Below are positions 26,979 through 36,428 of a stretch of DNA of 51,959 nt, piece by piece (position 1 is the stretch's first letter; each line of letters opens with the position of its first letter). Both the position numbers and the translations under genes were made by a program. Below the pieces are notes generated by a model, which was not told the DNA's origin, ran no database searches, and saw only the letters and a program-made list of their open reading frames with translations. The DNA lies in the NCBI GenBank assembly GCA_023230485.1, contig JALNXG010000023.1, positions 1 through 51,959 of the forward strand. Reading direction: 5' to 3'. This stretch comes from Melioribacteraceae bacterium (lineage in GTDB: Bacteria; Bacteroidota; Ignavibacteria; Ignavibacteriales; Melioribacteraceae).

Positions 26979-28025
26979 ATGAAAACGAAAAAAATCTTAA
27001 TCCTTATCACGCTTGTAAGCGCGGTTAATTTTTTTCAAGGATGCTCTGACGATAAAACAGATAACACACTTAACAATGCTATTGTGAACGTTGAAGTTGA
27101 GAAAACAAAAAATATAGATGGCGGCGAAACATTTTCATACAGCGGAACAATCGAAGAATCCGAATCGATTCCATTAAGTTTTTCAACTATTGGAAGTGTA
27201 TCAAAAGTTCTCGTTTCTGATGGAGACTTTGTGAAGAGGGGACAGCTACTTGCAGTAATAAATAATGAGAGCTATAAAAACGCGTATGAAATGTCTTTGG
27301 CAACCCAGAAACAAGCGGAAGATGCTTATAAAAGATTATTGCCAATGTATAAAAACGGCAACCTTCCGGAAATAAAATTAGTGGAAGTTGAAACCGGTTT
27401 GCAGCAGGCAAAATCTGCGACATCAATCGCTAAAAAGAATCTAGACGATTGTAACCTTTACTCGCCGGTTGATGGTGTTGTGGGTAAACGAGCAATCGAA
27501 CCGGGAATGACCGCGATACCAAATTTAACATCTATCAATATTGTGAAAATTGAAAAGGTATTTGCGCGTGTGCCGGTAGCCGAAAACGAAATCGCATCAA
27601 TTAAAAAAGGAGAGAAAGCGAATATTACAATCGCAGCATTGAATAATGCTGAGTTCATTGGAACAGTTGAGGAGATCGGTGTTATGGCTGATCCACTGGC
27701 TCATACATATAAAATCAAATTAGGTATTGTAAATAGAAACCAAGAAATGAAACCGGGAATGATTTGTAACGTTTTAATTAATAAGCAAAATGGAGCTTCG
27801 GGTTTGTTGGTACCAAGCAGAGCAGTATTGGTTGATGAAAAGGGGCGCAATTTTGTTTACGCGGTAAATCAAAATAAGGCAGTAAGAAAATATGTAATGA
27901 TCGGGCGACTTTTGAGAAAAGGTGTAGAAGTGACAAGCGGAATAAATGAAGGGGAACAGATTGTGGTTACCGGTCAGCAGAAACTTGTTGATAATTCTTT
28001 AATACAAATAGTTAATAGTAATTAG
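26979..28025 (+). CDS. RND efflux periplasmic adaptor lipoprotein (HlyD/AcrA family)
   Basis: Bridges the inner-membrane RND pump and the TolC channel. Signal peptide with lipobox FFQGC (Cys22). A lipoyl-like half-motif SVSKVLVSDGDFVKRGQLLAVI (around 71-92, quoted in part), an alpha-hairpin (about 100-150), the second lipoyl half DGVVGKRAIEPGMT, a beta-barrel part (VFARVPVAENEIASIKKGEK) and a membrane-proximal domain (VLVDEKGRNFVYAV, GINEGEQIVVTGQQKLVD). 348 residues is typical. AGGAATTAAA precedes the ATG. First gene of the pump operon: 15 nt to the RND gene. Confidence 0.93.
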   Translation: MKTKKILILITLVSAVNFFQGCSDDKTDNTLNNAIVNVEVEKTKNIDGGETFSYSGTIEESESIPLSFSTIGSVSKVLVSDGDFVKRGQLLAVINNESYKNAYEMSLATQKQAEDAYKRLLPMYKNGNLPEIKLVEVETGLQQAKSATSIAKKNLDDCNLYSPVDGVVGKRAIEPGMTAIPNLTSINIVKIEKVFARVPVAENEIASIKKGEKANITIAALNNAEFIGTVEEIGVMADPLAHTYKIKLGIVNRNQEMKPGMICNVLINKQNGASGLLVPSRAVLVDEKGRNFVYAVNQNKAVRKYVMIGRLLRKGVEVTSGINEGEQIVVTGQQKLVDNSLIQIVNSN

Positions 28026-28040
28026 AGGGGGAATAAATTT

Positions 28041-31000
28041 ATGAAAATGAAAAGGACTCTAATAGAAATAATTCTCCGGTATAAACAATTAATAATTGTA
28101 ACCACAAGCATACTGGTATTGTTTGGAGTAGCGGCACTGATAAAAATGCCACGTGATGAGTTCCCGGAATTTAAAATACGACAGGGATTAATAATTGGAG
28201 TATTCCCCGGCGCAACTTCTGAGCAAGTGGAAGAACAGCTAACCAAAAAGGTTGAAAACTATTTATTCCAGTTTGAATCGGTCGATAAAAGGAAAACCCA
28301 TTCCATCTCGAAAGAAAATGTGATGGTGATATATGTAGAAGTAAATAAAAAAGAAAAAGAACCAAAAGCGTTCTGGGCAAAACTTAAGCACGGGCTAAAT
28401 GAATTTAAGGGAGAACTTCCATCCGGAGTAATGTCTTTATACGCGAATGATGATTTTGGAAACACATCTGCCGTATTGCTTGCAGTTGAATCAGAAACGA
28501 AAACATATAAAGAACTTGAAAAATATATTGAAAAGTTTGAAGACAGTGTTCGCAAGATACAGGCAACATCAAGAGTAAAACATTTTGGATTACAGAAAGA
28601 AGAAATCAATGTTTACATAGACGACGCAAAGCTTACAAATTACGGCATAAAACCACTTATGGTTCTCGCAGCCCTAAAGCCGCAGGGGACTATTAATTTT
28701 GCAGGTGAAATAGATGATGGAAAATTCATTCGTCCAATTCACATTCCATCTGGATATAAAACAGAAAGCGATATTGCTAATCAAATTATTTATTCTGATC
28801 CGATGGGAAATGTTGTTCGGGTTAAAGATGTTGGAAAAGTTGTTCGTGAATATGCAGAGCCGGAATCATATATACGTCTTAACGGTAAAAAATGTTTAAT
28901 CGTTTCATTAGAGATGCTTCCCGGTAATAACATTGTTCAATATGGCGGCGAAGTAAAAAAAGAAATAGAAAAATTTCAATCTGAGATCCCTTCCGATGTT
29001 CACGTTGGATTAATTTCTGATATGCCGAGTTTCGTTTCTAAATCAATTCTAAATTTTCTTAAAGAATTCGGACTTGCAATATTTTCGGTTATCCTAGTAA
29101 CAATTCTTTTGTTGCCTAGAAGAGTAGCTCTTGTTGCTGCATCTGCAATTCCAATTTCCATTTTGATTACACTTGGAATAATGTGGGCAACTGGAATGGA
29201 TCTTCAAACAGTTTCACTTGCTGGTTTGATAATTGTGCTTGGAATGGTTGTGGACAACGCGATAGTTATAATAGATAATTATGTAGAAAAACTTGATCAC
29301 GGTATATCACCTCACGACGCGGCATCGCAAAGTGTTACTGATCTTTTCGGTTCGGTTTTTTCTGCAACCTTAATTCTTATATTTTCTTTTGCACCAATGG
29401 CAATGATGATGACCGGTCTAGCGGGAGATTTTATTAAATCATTACCTCAAACAGTTGCTTTTGCTCTTTTAGTCTCGCTTATAGTATCTGTAGTTTTGGT
29501 TCCATTAATGTGTTTTATCTTTATTAAACAAGGCATCAATTCAGAAAATAATAAAGGTAAAAAGGCGGCGTTCTTAAAATGGCTTCAATCTTTTTATGAT
29601 AAAGCTTTAGAAAAATCATTCAAGAAGAAAAAGACTGTTGTAATTGTTGGAGCCGCGTCATTTTTATTTGGCTTATTAATAATGATGATAACTCCACAAC
29701 AGCCATTTCCGTTTTTTGAACGCAATCAATTCGCGGTTGAAGTTTCGCTGCCGGTTGGAAGTTCATTAAAGCAAACCGATGCGGTGTTAAAAGAAATTGA
29801 AAATAAGTTAAGAAAAGATTCACGTGTAAAAGAAGTAGCCGCATTTGTAGGAACAAGCTCGCCGAGATTCAACACACTTTACGCGCCGAATTTTCCGGCA
29901 AAACATTTTGGGCAGTTGCTTGTAATAACGGAATCAAGTGAAGCAACAAAAGAAATACTGGATGAATACAGTAATAAATACAGCGACTCAAATCCGAATG
30001 CACATGTTAAATGGAAACAACTTGAAATGGGTTTTAGTAAAGCGCCAATTGAAATTAAAATTTCCGGCGATAGTATTTCCACAATAAAAACTGTCGCTGC
30101 ACAAGTCTCGAATGCTATGCGTGAAATTGAAGGTGCAAAATGGGTTAGAACTGATTATGAACAGCCGCTTCAATCAGTAAGATTAGATATTAAACAAGAT
30201 GAGGCAAGCCGTCTTGGTTATTCTAAAACAATTCTTGATTATTCGCTGATGGTAGGAACAAAAGGATTTCCGGTTTCAACTATTTGGGAAAATGATTACC
30301 CGGTAAATGTGAATTTAAGAGTTGATAAAAAAGTAAAAACCAGTGTTGATGATATTATGAATCAATATGTAACCTCGCCGTTTTTGGTTTCATCAGTGCA
30401 AGTAAGACAACTGGCTGATTTAAGACAAGAATGGACTGAAGGAGAAATTGCCAGACGAAACGGAGTCCGCACGATAACTGTGGAGGTAGATGTCGAAAGA
30501 GGTATTTATGCCGACGATATATTTAGCAAAGCAAAACCGATAATTGATAATATGAAATTACCCAAAGGCGTTGAAATCAATTATGGTGGAGAATATGAAA
30601 TGGGCATTGAAGAAATGACTCCGATGTATTATGCGATGGGAATTACTATTGCGCTCATATTCATCATTTTGTTAGTCCAATTCAGAAACACAAAAACATC
30701 CATACTAATAATGATGACAATGCCGCTAAGTATTTTCGGTGCGGCACTAGGAGTTAAGATAACCGGTTACCCGTTCGGCGTAACTGCATTAATTGGAATA
30801 ATCAGTTTGATGGGAATTGTAGTTCGTAACGGAATTATTTATGTCTCGTATGCCGAGGAACTTCGCAGAGAACACGGTCATTCACTTGAAAAAGCGGCAA
30901 TCTCATCGGCAAAAAGAAGAATGCGCCCAATATTTTTAACATCCGCGGCTGCGGCAGTTGGCGTTATCCCAATGATTATAAGCGGCTCACCGCTATGGGG

Positions 31001-31130
31001 TCCGCTTGGTGCTGTAATTTGTTTTGGATTGACCTTCGGATTGATACTCTCGCTTATAGTTCTTCCGGTTCTTTATTATTTATTCCACAGAAAAGATTTT
31101 GACAAAGTTGGGGAGACTGAATTAGCATGA
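28041..31130 (+). CDS. RND-family efflux pump, inner-membrane permease
   Basis: Proton-driven exporter with about 12 membrane helices and two large periplasmic loops. The first helix starts near residue 12 (IIVTTSILVLFGVAALIKMP) and is followed by the conserved PRDEFPEFKI-type stretch. Helix 4 carries the relay residue in GMVVDNAIVIIDN (about 397-409). Duplicate architecture is visible, with the second half starting near 525. At 1029 residues it has the HAE1-like size. AGAGGGGG lies 9 nt upstream of the ATG, and its stop overlaps the next start (ATGA at 31127). The pattern 'GAxxxxVExxVxxxLE'-like in the first loop is diverged. Substrate unknown, drugs or solvents likely. Confidence 0.94.
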   Translation: MKMKRTLIEIILRYKQLIIVTTSILVLFGVAALIKMPRDEFPEFKIRQGLIIGVFPGATSEQVEEQLTKKVENYLFQFESVDKRKTHSISKENVMVIYVEVNKKEKEPKAFWAKLKHGLNEFKGELPSGVMSLYANDDFGNTSAVLLAVESETKTYKELEKYIEKFEDSVRKIQATSRVKHFGLQKEEINVYIDDAKLTNYGIKPLMVLAALKPQGTINFAGEIDDGKFIRPIHIPSGYKTESDIANQIIYSDPMGNVVRVKDVGKVVREYAEPESYIRLNGKKCLIVSLEMLPGNNIVQYGGEVKKEIEKFQSEIPSDVHVGLISDMPSFVSKSILNFLKEFGLAIFSVILVTILLLPRRVALVAASAIPISILITLGIMWATGMDLQTVSLAGLIIVLGMVVDNAIVIIDNYVEKLDHGISPHDAASQSVTDLFGSVFSATLILIFSFAPMAMMMTGLAGDFIKSLPQTVAFALLVSLIVSVVLVPLMCFIFIKQGINSENNKGKKAAFLKWLQSFYDKALEKSFKKKKTVVIVGAASFLFGLLIMMITPQQPFPFFERNQFAVEVSLPVGSSLKQTDAVLKEIENKLRKDSRVKEVAAFVGTSSPRFNTLYAPNFPAKHFGQLLVITESSEATKEILDEYSNKYSDSNPNAHVKWKQLEMGFSKAPIEIKISGDSISTIKTVAAQVSNAMREIEGAKWVRTDYEQPLQSVRLDIKQDEASRLGYSKTILDYSLMVGTKGFPVSTIWENDYPVNVNLRVDKKVKTSVDDIMNQYVTSPFLVSSVQVRQLADLRQEWTEGEIARRNGVRTITVEVDVERGIYADDIFSKAKPIIDNMKLPKGVEINYGGEYEMGIEEMTPMYYAMGITIALIFIILLVQFRNTKTSILIMMTMPLSIFGAALGVKITGYPFGVTALIGIISLMGIVVRNGIIYVSYAEELRREHGHSLEKAAISSAKRRMRPIFLTSAAAAVGVIPMIISGSPLWGPLGAVICFGLTFGLILSLIVLPVLYYLFHRKDFDKVGETELA

Positions 31131-32473
31131 AAAATATAAATTTAATTATTCTCGTGATGATGCTCTTAAGTATCAATCATATTTTTGCTCAGAGAGTATT
31201 AACACTGGAAGAAAGCAAGCAGCTTACGCTTCTGAATAATTCCAGTAGTAAAAACAGTAAGCTTGAAATTGAGGCTGCGCACCAGGTTAGGAAATCCGCA
31301 TTAACTAATTACTTTCCAAATATAAGTGCGGGAGGTTTAATGTGGAGTGCACAAAAAAACCTTATGGAAATAGAAACTTCCGGCGGAAAACTTCCCGTTT
31401 ATGATGGTAATCCGGCAAATCTTGCTACCGCAACTCAGTTTGCATATTTACCCGGCGGAACAATGGGACTGCTTAAAAAAGGGAAAATTGGTTATATCAA
31501 TGTTGTGCAGCCAATTTTTGCCGGCGGTAGAATTATCAATGGAAATAAACTTGCATCACTTGGTGAAGAAGCCTCGGAGTATAAAGACAAACTAGTTACA
31601 GATATTATACTTCTAAAAACTGAAGAATATTACTGGCAGATTGTTTCCCTTGAAGAGAAATCAAAGACAGTAAACAAGTATGAAGAGTTGTTGAATCGAT
31701 TATTACTCCAGGTAGGAGATGCATTTAAATCCGGTATGGTAATGAAGAATGATGTTCTTAAAGTGAAATTAAAATTGAATGAAATTCTGCTCAACAAATC
31801 CAAGTTGAATAATGGAAGAAAACTTGCAGCCATGGCATTCTGCCAGCATATGGGAATTCCATACGATTCCACATTAGTATTAAAAGATGAATTAAAGATT
31901 TCCACGGTTCCTCAAGTTATTTATATTGATAAAAATGATGCATTAACAAGAAGAACTGAATACTCGTTGCTGGAAAAATCTGTTGAGGTGGAAAGATTGC
32001 TGACACGTCTGAAACTAGGTGAGTATCTTCCGGCGGCGGCGATTGGTGTTAACGGAATGTATATGAAATTTGATGATAGCAAGGATAGAACATTGGGAAT
32101 GATTTATGGGACAGTTTCGGTTCCTATTTCCGGATGGTGGGGAGGTTCTCATGAATTACAGGAAAGAAGCATTAAGGAGGAAATTGCAGAGAATAATTTT
32201 GAGAATAATTCCGAACTTCTTGTTCTACAGATAGAAAAGGCATGGCAGGATTTGTCCGATGCATACAAGCAATATCTGCTAAGCCAGGAATCCAAAGCGC
32301 AGGTAGAAGAAAACCTGAAAGTTAATGATGACAGTTATAAAAACGGATTGAGCAATATTTCGGATTTACTGGAAGCGCAGGCATTATTGCAACAAGCTGA
32401 AGACCAATTAACAGATGCAAAAGCTAGCTACATGGTAAAGAAAAAAACTTACCTACAGGTTACAGGAAGATAA
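31127..32473 (+). CDS. TolC-family outer-membrane efflux protein
   Basis: Outer-membrane channel of the tripartite pump. Signal peptide about 1-21 (LIILVMMLLSINHIFAQ). Two OEP repeats are visible: the first begins LTLEESKQLTLLNNSS with KSALTNYFPNISAGG, the second has LLEKSVEVERLLTRLKLGEYLPAAAIG and ends with NISDLLEAQALLQQAEDQLTDAKASY. 448 residues is normal. It is translationally coupled to the RND gene by a 4-nt overlap and closes the operon. Downstream 32474-32832 contains no gene I can support. Confidence 0.92.
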   Translation: MKNINLIILVMMLLSINHIFAQRVLTLEESKQLTLLNNSSSKNSKLEIEAAHQVRKSALTNYFPNISAGGLMWSAQKNLMEIETSGGKLPVYDGNPANLATATQFAYLPGGTMGLLKKGKIGYINVVQPIFAGGRIINGNKLASLGEEASEYKDKLVTDIILLKTEEYYWQIVSLEEKSKTVNKYEELLNRLLLQVGDAFKSGMVMKNDVLKVKLKLNEILLNKSKLNNGRKLAAMAFCQHMGIPYDSTLVLKDELKISTVPQVIYIDKNDALTRRTEYSLLEKSVEVERLLTRLKLGEYLPAAAIGVNGMYMKFDDSKDRTLGMIYGTVSVPISGWWGGSHELQERSIKEEIAENNFENNSELLVLQIEKAWQDLSDAYKQYLLSQESKAQVEENLKVNDDSYKNGLSNISDLLEAQALLQQAEDQLTDAKASYMVKKKTYLQVTGR

Positions 32474-32832
32474 GTAGTGCAAAATATCCTGTGCAAATCT
32501 TAATCCAAAGCTAAAAAATAGTGTCGGAATATCATTTGGAAGGGTATTTTAAAATAAGTCTATTGTCCATATTCTTTATTCAAAATGCTGCTAAAATTGC
32601 TCTATTGACTTGAAAATCGAGCTGGTTTTTATCTATAGAAATTGAAAACACCGGTTGTTATGGCTGACTATGATTGCAAAATATTTATTACGGCAGAGAT
32701 TTTACTGCAAATAGATATACACCGGTCAATTAAGACTTGATAAGAAGGAAATCGAGAAGGATTTGTTGCTATTGAATACTTCATCCGCCTGTAAATTATA
32801 TAGATATTGGAGTAGGGGAGAGGTGTGAAAAT

Positions 32833-32855
32833 CACCGGATTCTGTGTATCCGGTG
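32833..32855. other. Small perfect inverted repeat near the end of island 1
   Basis: CACCGGAT (32833-32840) and ATCCGGTG (32848-32855) with a 7-nt loop, no T tract. It lies in the otherwise gene-free 32474-32880 stretch and 26 nt before the first GGTCAC repeat. Could be a recombinase-related or RNA structure; unknown. Confidence 0.5.
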
Positions 32856-32880
32856 TACTCTGTGTAGTTAGAAATGTCTC

Positions 32881-32896
32881 GGTCACTTTTTGGTCA
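32881..32896 (+). repeat. Arm-type repeats at distal end of island 1
   Basis: GGTCACTTTTTGGTCA: two GGTCA units 11 bp apart (32881, 32892). The inner unit is 63 bp before the GAATCC of att copy 2. Over 30 bp this region matches the equivalent place in island 2 at 22 positions. Confidence 0.7.
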
Positions 32897-32953
32897 CAAC
32901 ATTCTGAAAAGTTACGTTTGTAAGCTAAATTCACAGTATTTTCTCCCGGGCAA

Positions 32954-32972
32954 CGAATCCCTGACTCTCCGC
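32954..32972 (+). repeat. att core copy 2
   Basis: CGAATCCCTGACTCTCCGC, 19 bp identical to the tRNA-Ser 3' end at 26154 but with no tRNA body in front. Marks the border between islands 1 and 2. Confidence 0.85.
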
Positions 32973-32981
32973 TTCAAGTTT

Positions 32982-33013
32982 AAAGCTTATAATCGTGCGA
33001 TTATAGGCTTTTT
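32982..33013 (+). terminator. Terminator 2, after att copy 2
   Basis: AAAGCTTATAAT (32982-32993) pairs with ATTATAGGCTTT (33000-33011) with one G-T pair, loop CGTGCG, T run to 33013. Ten nt after the att core, like terminators 1 and 3 but different in sequence. Confidence 0.8.
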
Positions 33014-33066
33014 CCTTAATATTCATTCCTTTTATACCCTGTCTTATTGCCTTTTTTAATCCACTT

Positions 33067-33094
33067 AGGACATATTAAGGACACTTTCAGGACA
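33067..33094 (+). repeat. Arm-type repeats at proximal end of island 2
   Basis: Three AGGACA units start at 33067, 33078 and 33089, exactly 11 bp apart, about one DNA turn. The third is followed by TCAC, echoing the GGACAC/GGTCAC units at the distal ends. The remaining sequence to 33360 shows no gene or structure I can name. Confidence 0.68.
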
Positions 33095-33366
33095 TCACAA
33101 TACTAGAAAGTGAGAATCTAATCAAATTTCGAACTATTCTTAAATATGAGGTGAGATAAAGTGCTTCTACGCAATTTCATCATCTTAAAAGCAGAAGGTT
33201 GTAATATCGTAATCTCAAACTTCGTTGTTAGTTCATTGTTACATGTATCTTGTTGGTGATGTATTACCTAGAAAAAATCTCTACTAAATCCTTTCCTTAT
33301 TTCCTTCTGAAAAGTGTATAAGTATTTCCGCCTTTTGTATAACTGGAATTGTTTTAACCATTTTAC

Positions 33367-33382
33367 TTTTACATCAGTAAAA
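33367..33382. promoter_or_regulatory. Candidate operator site C, before the first aldo/keto reductase
   Basis: TTTTACATCAGTAAAA, one base shorter in the centre than the TTTTACAGTCAGTAAA of site D. Also framed by a TTTTACT/AGTAAAA inverted repeat (33361-33382). 35 nt before the ATG. Confidence 0.45.
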
Positions 33383-33417
33383 TAAATCGTTTTGGAAAAA
33401 ATAAGCAGGATTTTACA

Positions 33418-34413
33418 ATGACAAAGAGAAAGCTCGGTAACAGTAGTTTAGAAGTATCTAGTATTGGATTAGGTTGCATGGGAATGAGTTTTGGTTATGG
33501 TCCGGCAAAACAAAAGGAAAAAATGATTCCGGTAATACGTGCTGCGTATGAAAATGGAATTACATTTTTCGATACAGCTGAAGTATATGGTCCATTCATT
33601 AACGAAGAACTAGTAGGTGAAGCTGTCTCTCCATTTAGAGATAAAGTAGTTATAGCCACAAAGTTTGGATTCAATATAGATTTCCAAAGCGGACAACAGT
33701 TACCCGGATTGAATAGCAAACCGGAACATATTAAACAAGTTGCCGAAGCATCACTTAAAAGATTAAAAACAGATGTAATTGATTTATTCTATCAACATAG
33801 AGTTGATCCAAGTGTTCCTATCGAAGATGTTGCAGGGGCGGTTAAAGATTTAATTCACGAAGGAAAAGTGAAACACTTCGGATTATCTGAAGCGGGAACT
33901 AAAACAATTAGACGGGCTCATGCAGTTCAACAAGTAACTGCTCTTCAGAGTGAATACTCATTGTTTTGGCGGGAGCCAGAATTGGAAATAATTCCTACAC
34001 TTGAGGAACTGGGTATTGGATTCGTACCGTTTAGTCCTCTTGGAAAAGGTTTTTTGACAGGCAAGATAGATGAGAATACAGCTTTCGAAAAAAATGATTT
34101 TCGTAATACTGTCCCCCGTTTTAATATCGATAACAGAAAAGCTAACCAAGCATTGGTAGATCTATTAACAAGTATTGCCAATAAGAAAAAAGCTTCACCA
34201 GCACAAATTGCACTTACATGGATCTTAGCACAAAAATCATGGATTGTTCCAATTCCTGGTACAACAAAGTTGAATCGTTTGGAAGAAAACATTGGAAGCA
34301 TTTCAGTTGAACTTACGTCAGATGATCTGAATGAAATAGAAGCAGAGGCTTCGAAAATTAAAGTGCAGGGGGAAAGGTATTCGGAAGGTGCTCAAAAAAT
34401 GATTGATAGATAA
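33418..34413 (+). CDS. Aldo/keto reductase, YajO/AKR13-like
   Basis: NADPH-dependent reductase of aldehydes and ketones, cytoplasmic. The TIM-barrel active-site tetrad is complete: Asp and Tyr in FFDTAEVYGP (about 51-60), Lys in VIATKFGF (about 81), His in FYQHRVDP (about 125). Cofactor-end motifs WIVPIPGTTKLNRLEENI are present near residue 275. 331 residues, family size. Opens with MTKRKLGNSSLEVSSIGLGCMG, the family start. First gene of island 2, 38 nt before a second reductase of a different subfamily. Physiological substrate unknown. Confidence 0.93.
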   Translation: MTKRKLGNSSLEVSSIGLGCMGMSFGYGPAKQKEKMIPVIRAAYENGITFFDTAEVYGPFINEELVGEAVSPFRDKVVIATKFGFNIDFQSGQQLPGLNSKPEHIKQVAEASLKRLKTDVIDLFYQHRVDPSVPIEDVAGAVKDLIHEGKVKHFGLSEAGTKTIRRAHAVQQVTALQSEYSLFWREPELEIIPTLEELGIGFVPFSPLGKGFLTGKIDENTAFEKNDFRNTVPRFNIDNRKANQALVDLLTSIANKKKASPAQIALTWILAQKSWIVPIPGTTKLNRLEENIGSISVELTSDDLNEIEAEASKIKVQGERYSEGAQKMIDR

Positions 34414-34451
34414 AAAACAGATGAATAATAAACGAAAATAAATGTAGAAAT

Positions 34452-35303
34452 ATGAAAGACGTTGAGTTAAATAATGGAATAAAGATGCCAATATTGGGGT
34501 TTGGTGTTTTTCAAATGACTGATCAGCAAGAATGTGAAAGAAGCATTTTGGATGCTATAGAAGTCGGCTACCGTATGATTGATACAGCAGCTTCTTATCT
34601 AAATGAGGAAACAGTTGGCAGGGCAATTATTAAAAGTGGAGTTGCAAGAGAAGAACTATTTATTACAACTAAGCTCTGGGTTCAAGATGCTGGTTATGAT
34701 AAAACTAAAAGCGCATTTGAAAAATCACTTAAGAGATTGCACTTAGATTATTTTGATCTCTATTTAATACATCAACCTTATGGGGATGTTTTTGGTTCAT
34801 GGAAAGCGATGGAAGAGCTTTATGAACAAGATAAAGTAAGAGCAATTGGTATATCTAACTTTCAGCCAGATCGTGTTATGGATTTTATTGTGCATAATAA
34901 AGTAATACCAGCTATAAATCAGATAGAAACACATCCGTTCAACCAGCAAACTGAGACTCAAAAGTTTTTGATTCAGAATAATGTTCAAATGGAATCGTGG
35001 GGACCATTTGCTGAAGGGAAAAACAATATTTTTACAAATGAAATATTACAACCAATATCGGAAAAATATAACAAGAGCATTGCACAGGTGATATTACGCT
35101 GGCTAACGCAGAGAAATATTATTGTAATTCCAAAGTCGGTTCGTAGAGAAAGAATAGCAGAAAACTTCGACATATTTGATTTTGAATTAAGCCCAGACGA
35201 TATGAATAGAATTAGCATGTTAGATATGAACAAGAGCAGCTTCTTTGATCATCGGGATCCGGAAATTATTAAATGGATTACCAGCAGAAAATTAGATATA
35301 TAG
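34452..35303 (+). CDS. Aldo/keto reductase, 2,5-diketo-D-gluconate reductase-like
   Basis: NADPH-dependent carbonyl reductase of the AKR5-like group. Starts VELNNGIKMPILGFGVFQM, then YRMIDTAASYLNEETVGRAI (Asp and Tyr of the tetrad, about 43-60), FITTKLWVQD (Lys about 75) and LYLIHQPYGD (His about 108). The C-terminal IIVIPKSVRRERIAENFDIFDFEL part is the usual phosphate-binding loop. 283 residues. It lies 38 nt after the first reductase and ends 95 nt before the DUF362 gene, which has its own possible operator. Co-occurrence of two AKR types suggests detoxification of reactive carbonyls, an inference. Confidence 0.93.
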   Translation: MKDVELNNGIKMPILGFGVFQMTDQQECERSILDAIEVGYRMIDTAASYLNEETVGRAIIKSGVAREELFITTKLWVQDAGYDKTKSAFEKSLKRLHLDYFDLYLIHQPYGDVFGSWKAMEELYEQDKVRAIGISNFQPDRVMDFIVHNKVIPAINQIETHPFNQQTETQKFLIQNNVQMESWGPFAEGKNNIFTNEILQPISEKYNKSIAQVILRWLTQRNIIVIPKSVRRERIAENFDIFDFELSPDDMNRISMLDMNKSSFFDHRDPEIIKWITSRKLDI

Positions 35304-35368
35304 TAGTAACATTAATAAAAAGACATCTTTAATTAAAGTGTTCAAAGAAAATTGTGCATTGCATAGCA

Positions 35369-35383
35369 TTTACTGACTGTAAA
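35369..35383. promoter_or_regulatory. Candidate operator site D, before the DUF362 gene
   Basis: TTTACTGACTGTAAA is a near-perfect palindrome centred on the 5 bases TGACT. Its reverse complement shares TTTTACAGTC (with the flanking T) with site A of island 1. It ends 15 nt before the ATG, next to the GGAG. Confidence 0.5.
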
Positions 35384-35398
35384 ATAGCGGAGTAAGAA

Positions 35399-36376
35399 AT
35401 GAGAAAATTATTACGTATAAACATTATCATATTATTTACGGCCTTATTTATCGGCAATGTGTATTCTCAAGAAGTAAAGGGAGTAAATAATAATGAAAAT
35501 CAACCGGTTGTTTATTTTATAAAAAATATTAACCCAGGTGCTTTGGTGAATATTTATAAAACTCTTGGTGTTGATTTACCTGGTAAAGTCGCAGTAAAAA
35601 TAAGTACCGGTGAACCTGGAGGCAACAATTATTTATCACCCGATCTAATTAAAGATTTAGTTAATACAGTAAAAGGAACTATTGTTGAGTGTAATACTGC
35701 TTATCAAGGCAAACGTGCGAAAACTGAAGAATCTAAAAAAGCAGCTGAAGATCATGGTTTTACTGCAATAGCTCCTGTTGATATAATGGATGAAGATAGC
35801 TCCATAACATTACCATTTTCTCAAGGACAAAACATAAAAGAAGATTATGTCGGATCGCACTTTAAGAACTATAATTCATTCATTATTCTTTCTCACTTCA
35901 AGGGTCACATGATGGGAGGATTTGGTGGAGCTATTAAAAATATGTCAATTGGAATAGCGTCGCCAAAAGGTAAAATGTGGATTCATACAGCAGGGTTGAC
36001 AGATAAATTAAGTGACTTTGCCAAAGCATTCACAACTCCACAAGATAAATTCCTGGAGTCTATGGCAGAAGCTGCCGGCGCAATAATAAATAGCATGGGC
36101 AAAAATATTCTTTATATCAGTGTAATGAATAAGCTATCTGTCGATTGTGACTGTTCTTCAAATCCGGCTAACCCAACTATGCAAGATATTGGAATTTTGG
36201 CTTCACTTGATCCTGTTGCTTTAGATCAAGCTTGTGTCGATTTAGTTTATAAAGCTCATGATGGACATGACCTTATTAAACGTATGGAAGATAGACACGC
36301 AATACACACATTGGAACATGCTGACAAAATTGGTATTGGAAGTAGAAAGTATAAACTGAGTGTAATTAATGAATAA
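35399..36376 (+). CDS. Exported DUF362-domain protein
   Basis: Function unproven; DUF362 proteins are often linked to Fe-S and redox metabolism. A signal peptide is clear (about 1-24; INIIILFTALFIGNVYSQ), so the protein acts outside the cytoplasm. The DUF362 landmarks are VAVKISTGEPGGNNYLSP, ILSHFKGHMMGGFGGAIKNM (about 160-180) and the C-terminal VDCDCSSNPANPTMQDIGIL with SLDPVALDQACVDLV. Two Cys are present (VDCDCSS); there is no additional ferredoxin-type cluster, so it is the stand-alone form. 325 residues. GGAG 8 nt before the start. Precedes an NTF2-like exported protein by about 50 nt. Confidence 0.88.
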   Translation: MRKLLRINIIILFTALFIGNVYSQEVKGVNNNENQPVVYFIKNINPGALVNIYKTLGVDLPGKVAVKISTGEPGGNNYLSPDLIKDLVNTVKGTIVECNTAYQGKRAKTEESKKAAEDHGFTAIAPVDIMDEDSSITLPFSQGQNIKEDYVGSHFKNYNSFIILSHFKGHMMGGFGGAIKNMSIGIASPKGKMWIHTAGLTDKLSDFAKAFTTPQDKFLESMAEAAGAIINSMGKNILYISVMNKLSVDCDCSSNPANPTMQDIGILASLDPVALDQACVDLVYKAHDGHDLIKRMEDRHAIHTLEHADKIGIGSRKYKLSVINE

Positions 36377-36428
36377 TTTTATTAAACAGAATAAATAAAT
36401 GATTTTTATATCAAAAACCGGAGTTAAA

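Larger units (their letters stand above)
26173..32972 (+). mobile_element. Island 1: integrase-less cargo element with an RND efflux pump
   Basis: About 6.8 kb between att copies 1 and 2. It holds tetR, an RND adaptor, an RND pump and a TolC-type gene, all on the tRNA strand, and nothing resembling an integrase or transfer function. The distal end carries two GGTCAC repeats (GG at 32881 and 32892) that match those at the distal end of island 2 in spacing and distance to the core. The tRNA-proximal end lacks such repeats. Mobility is inferred from the att duplication only. Confidence 0.7.

Noticed and set aside
32668..32934. 88-codon minus-strand frame before att copy 2
   Set aside because: No similarity, no ribosome site, against the direction of all island genes.
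33014..33417. Integrase gene at the start of island 2
   Set aside because: No frame longer than about 30 codons with recombinase motifs (R...HxxR...Y) on either strand.
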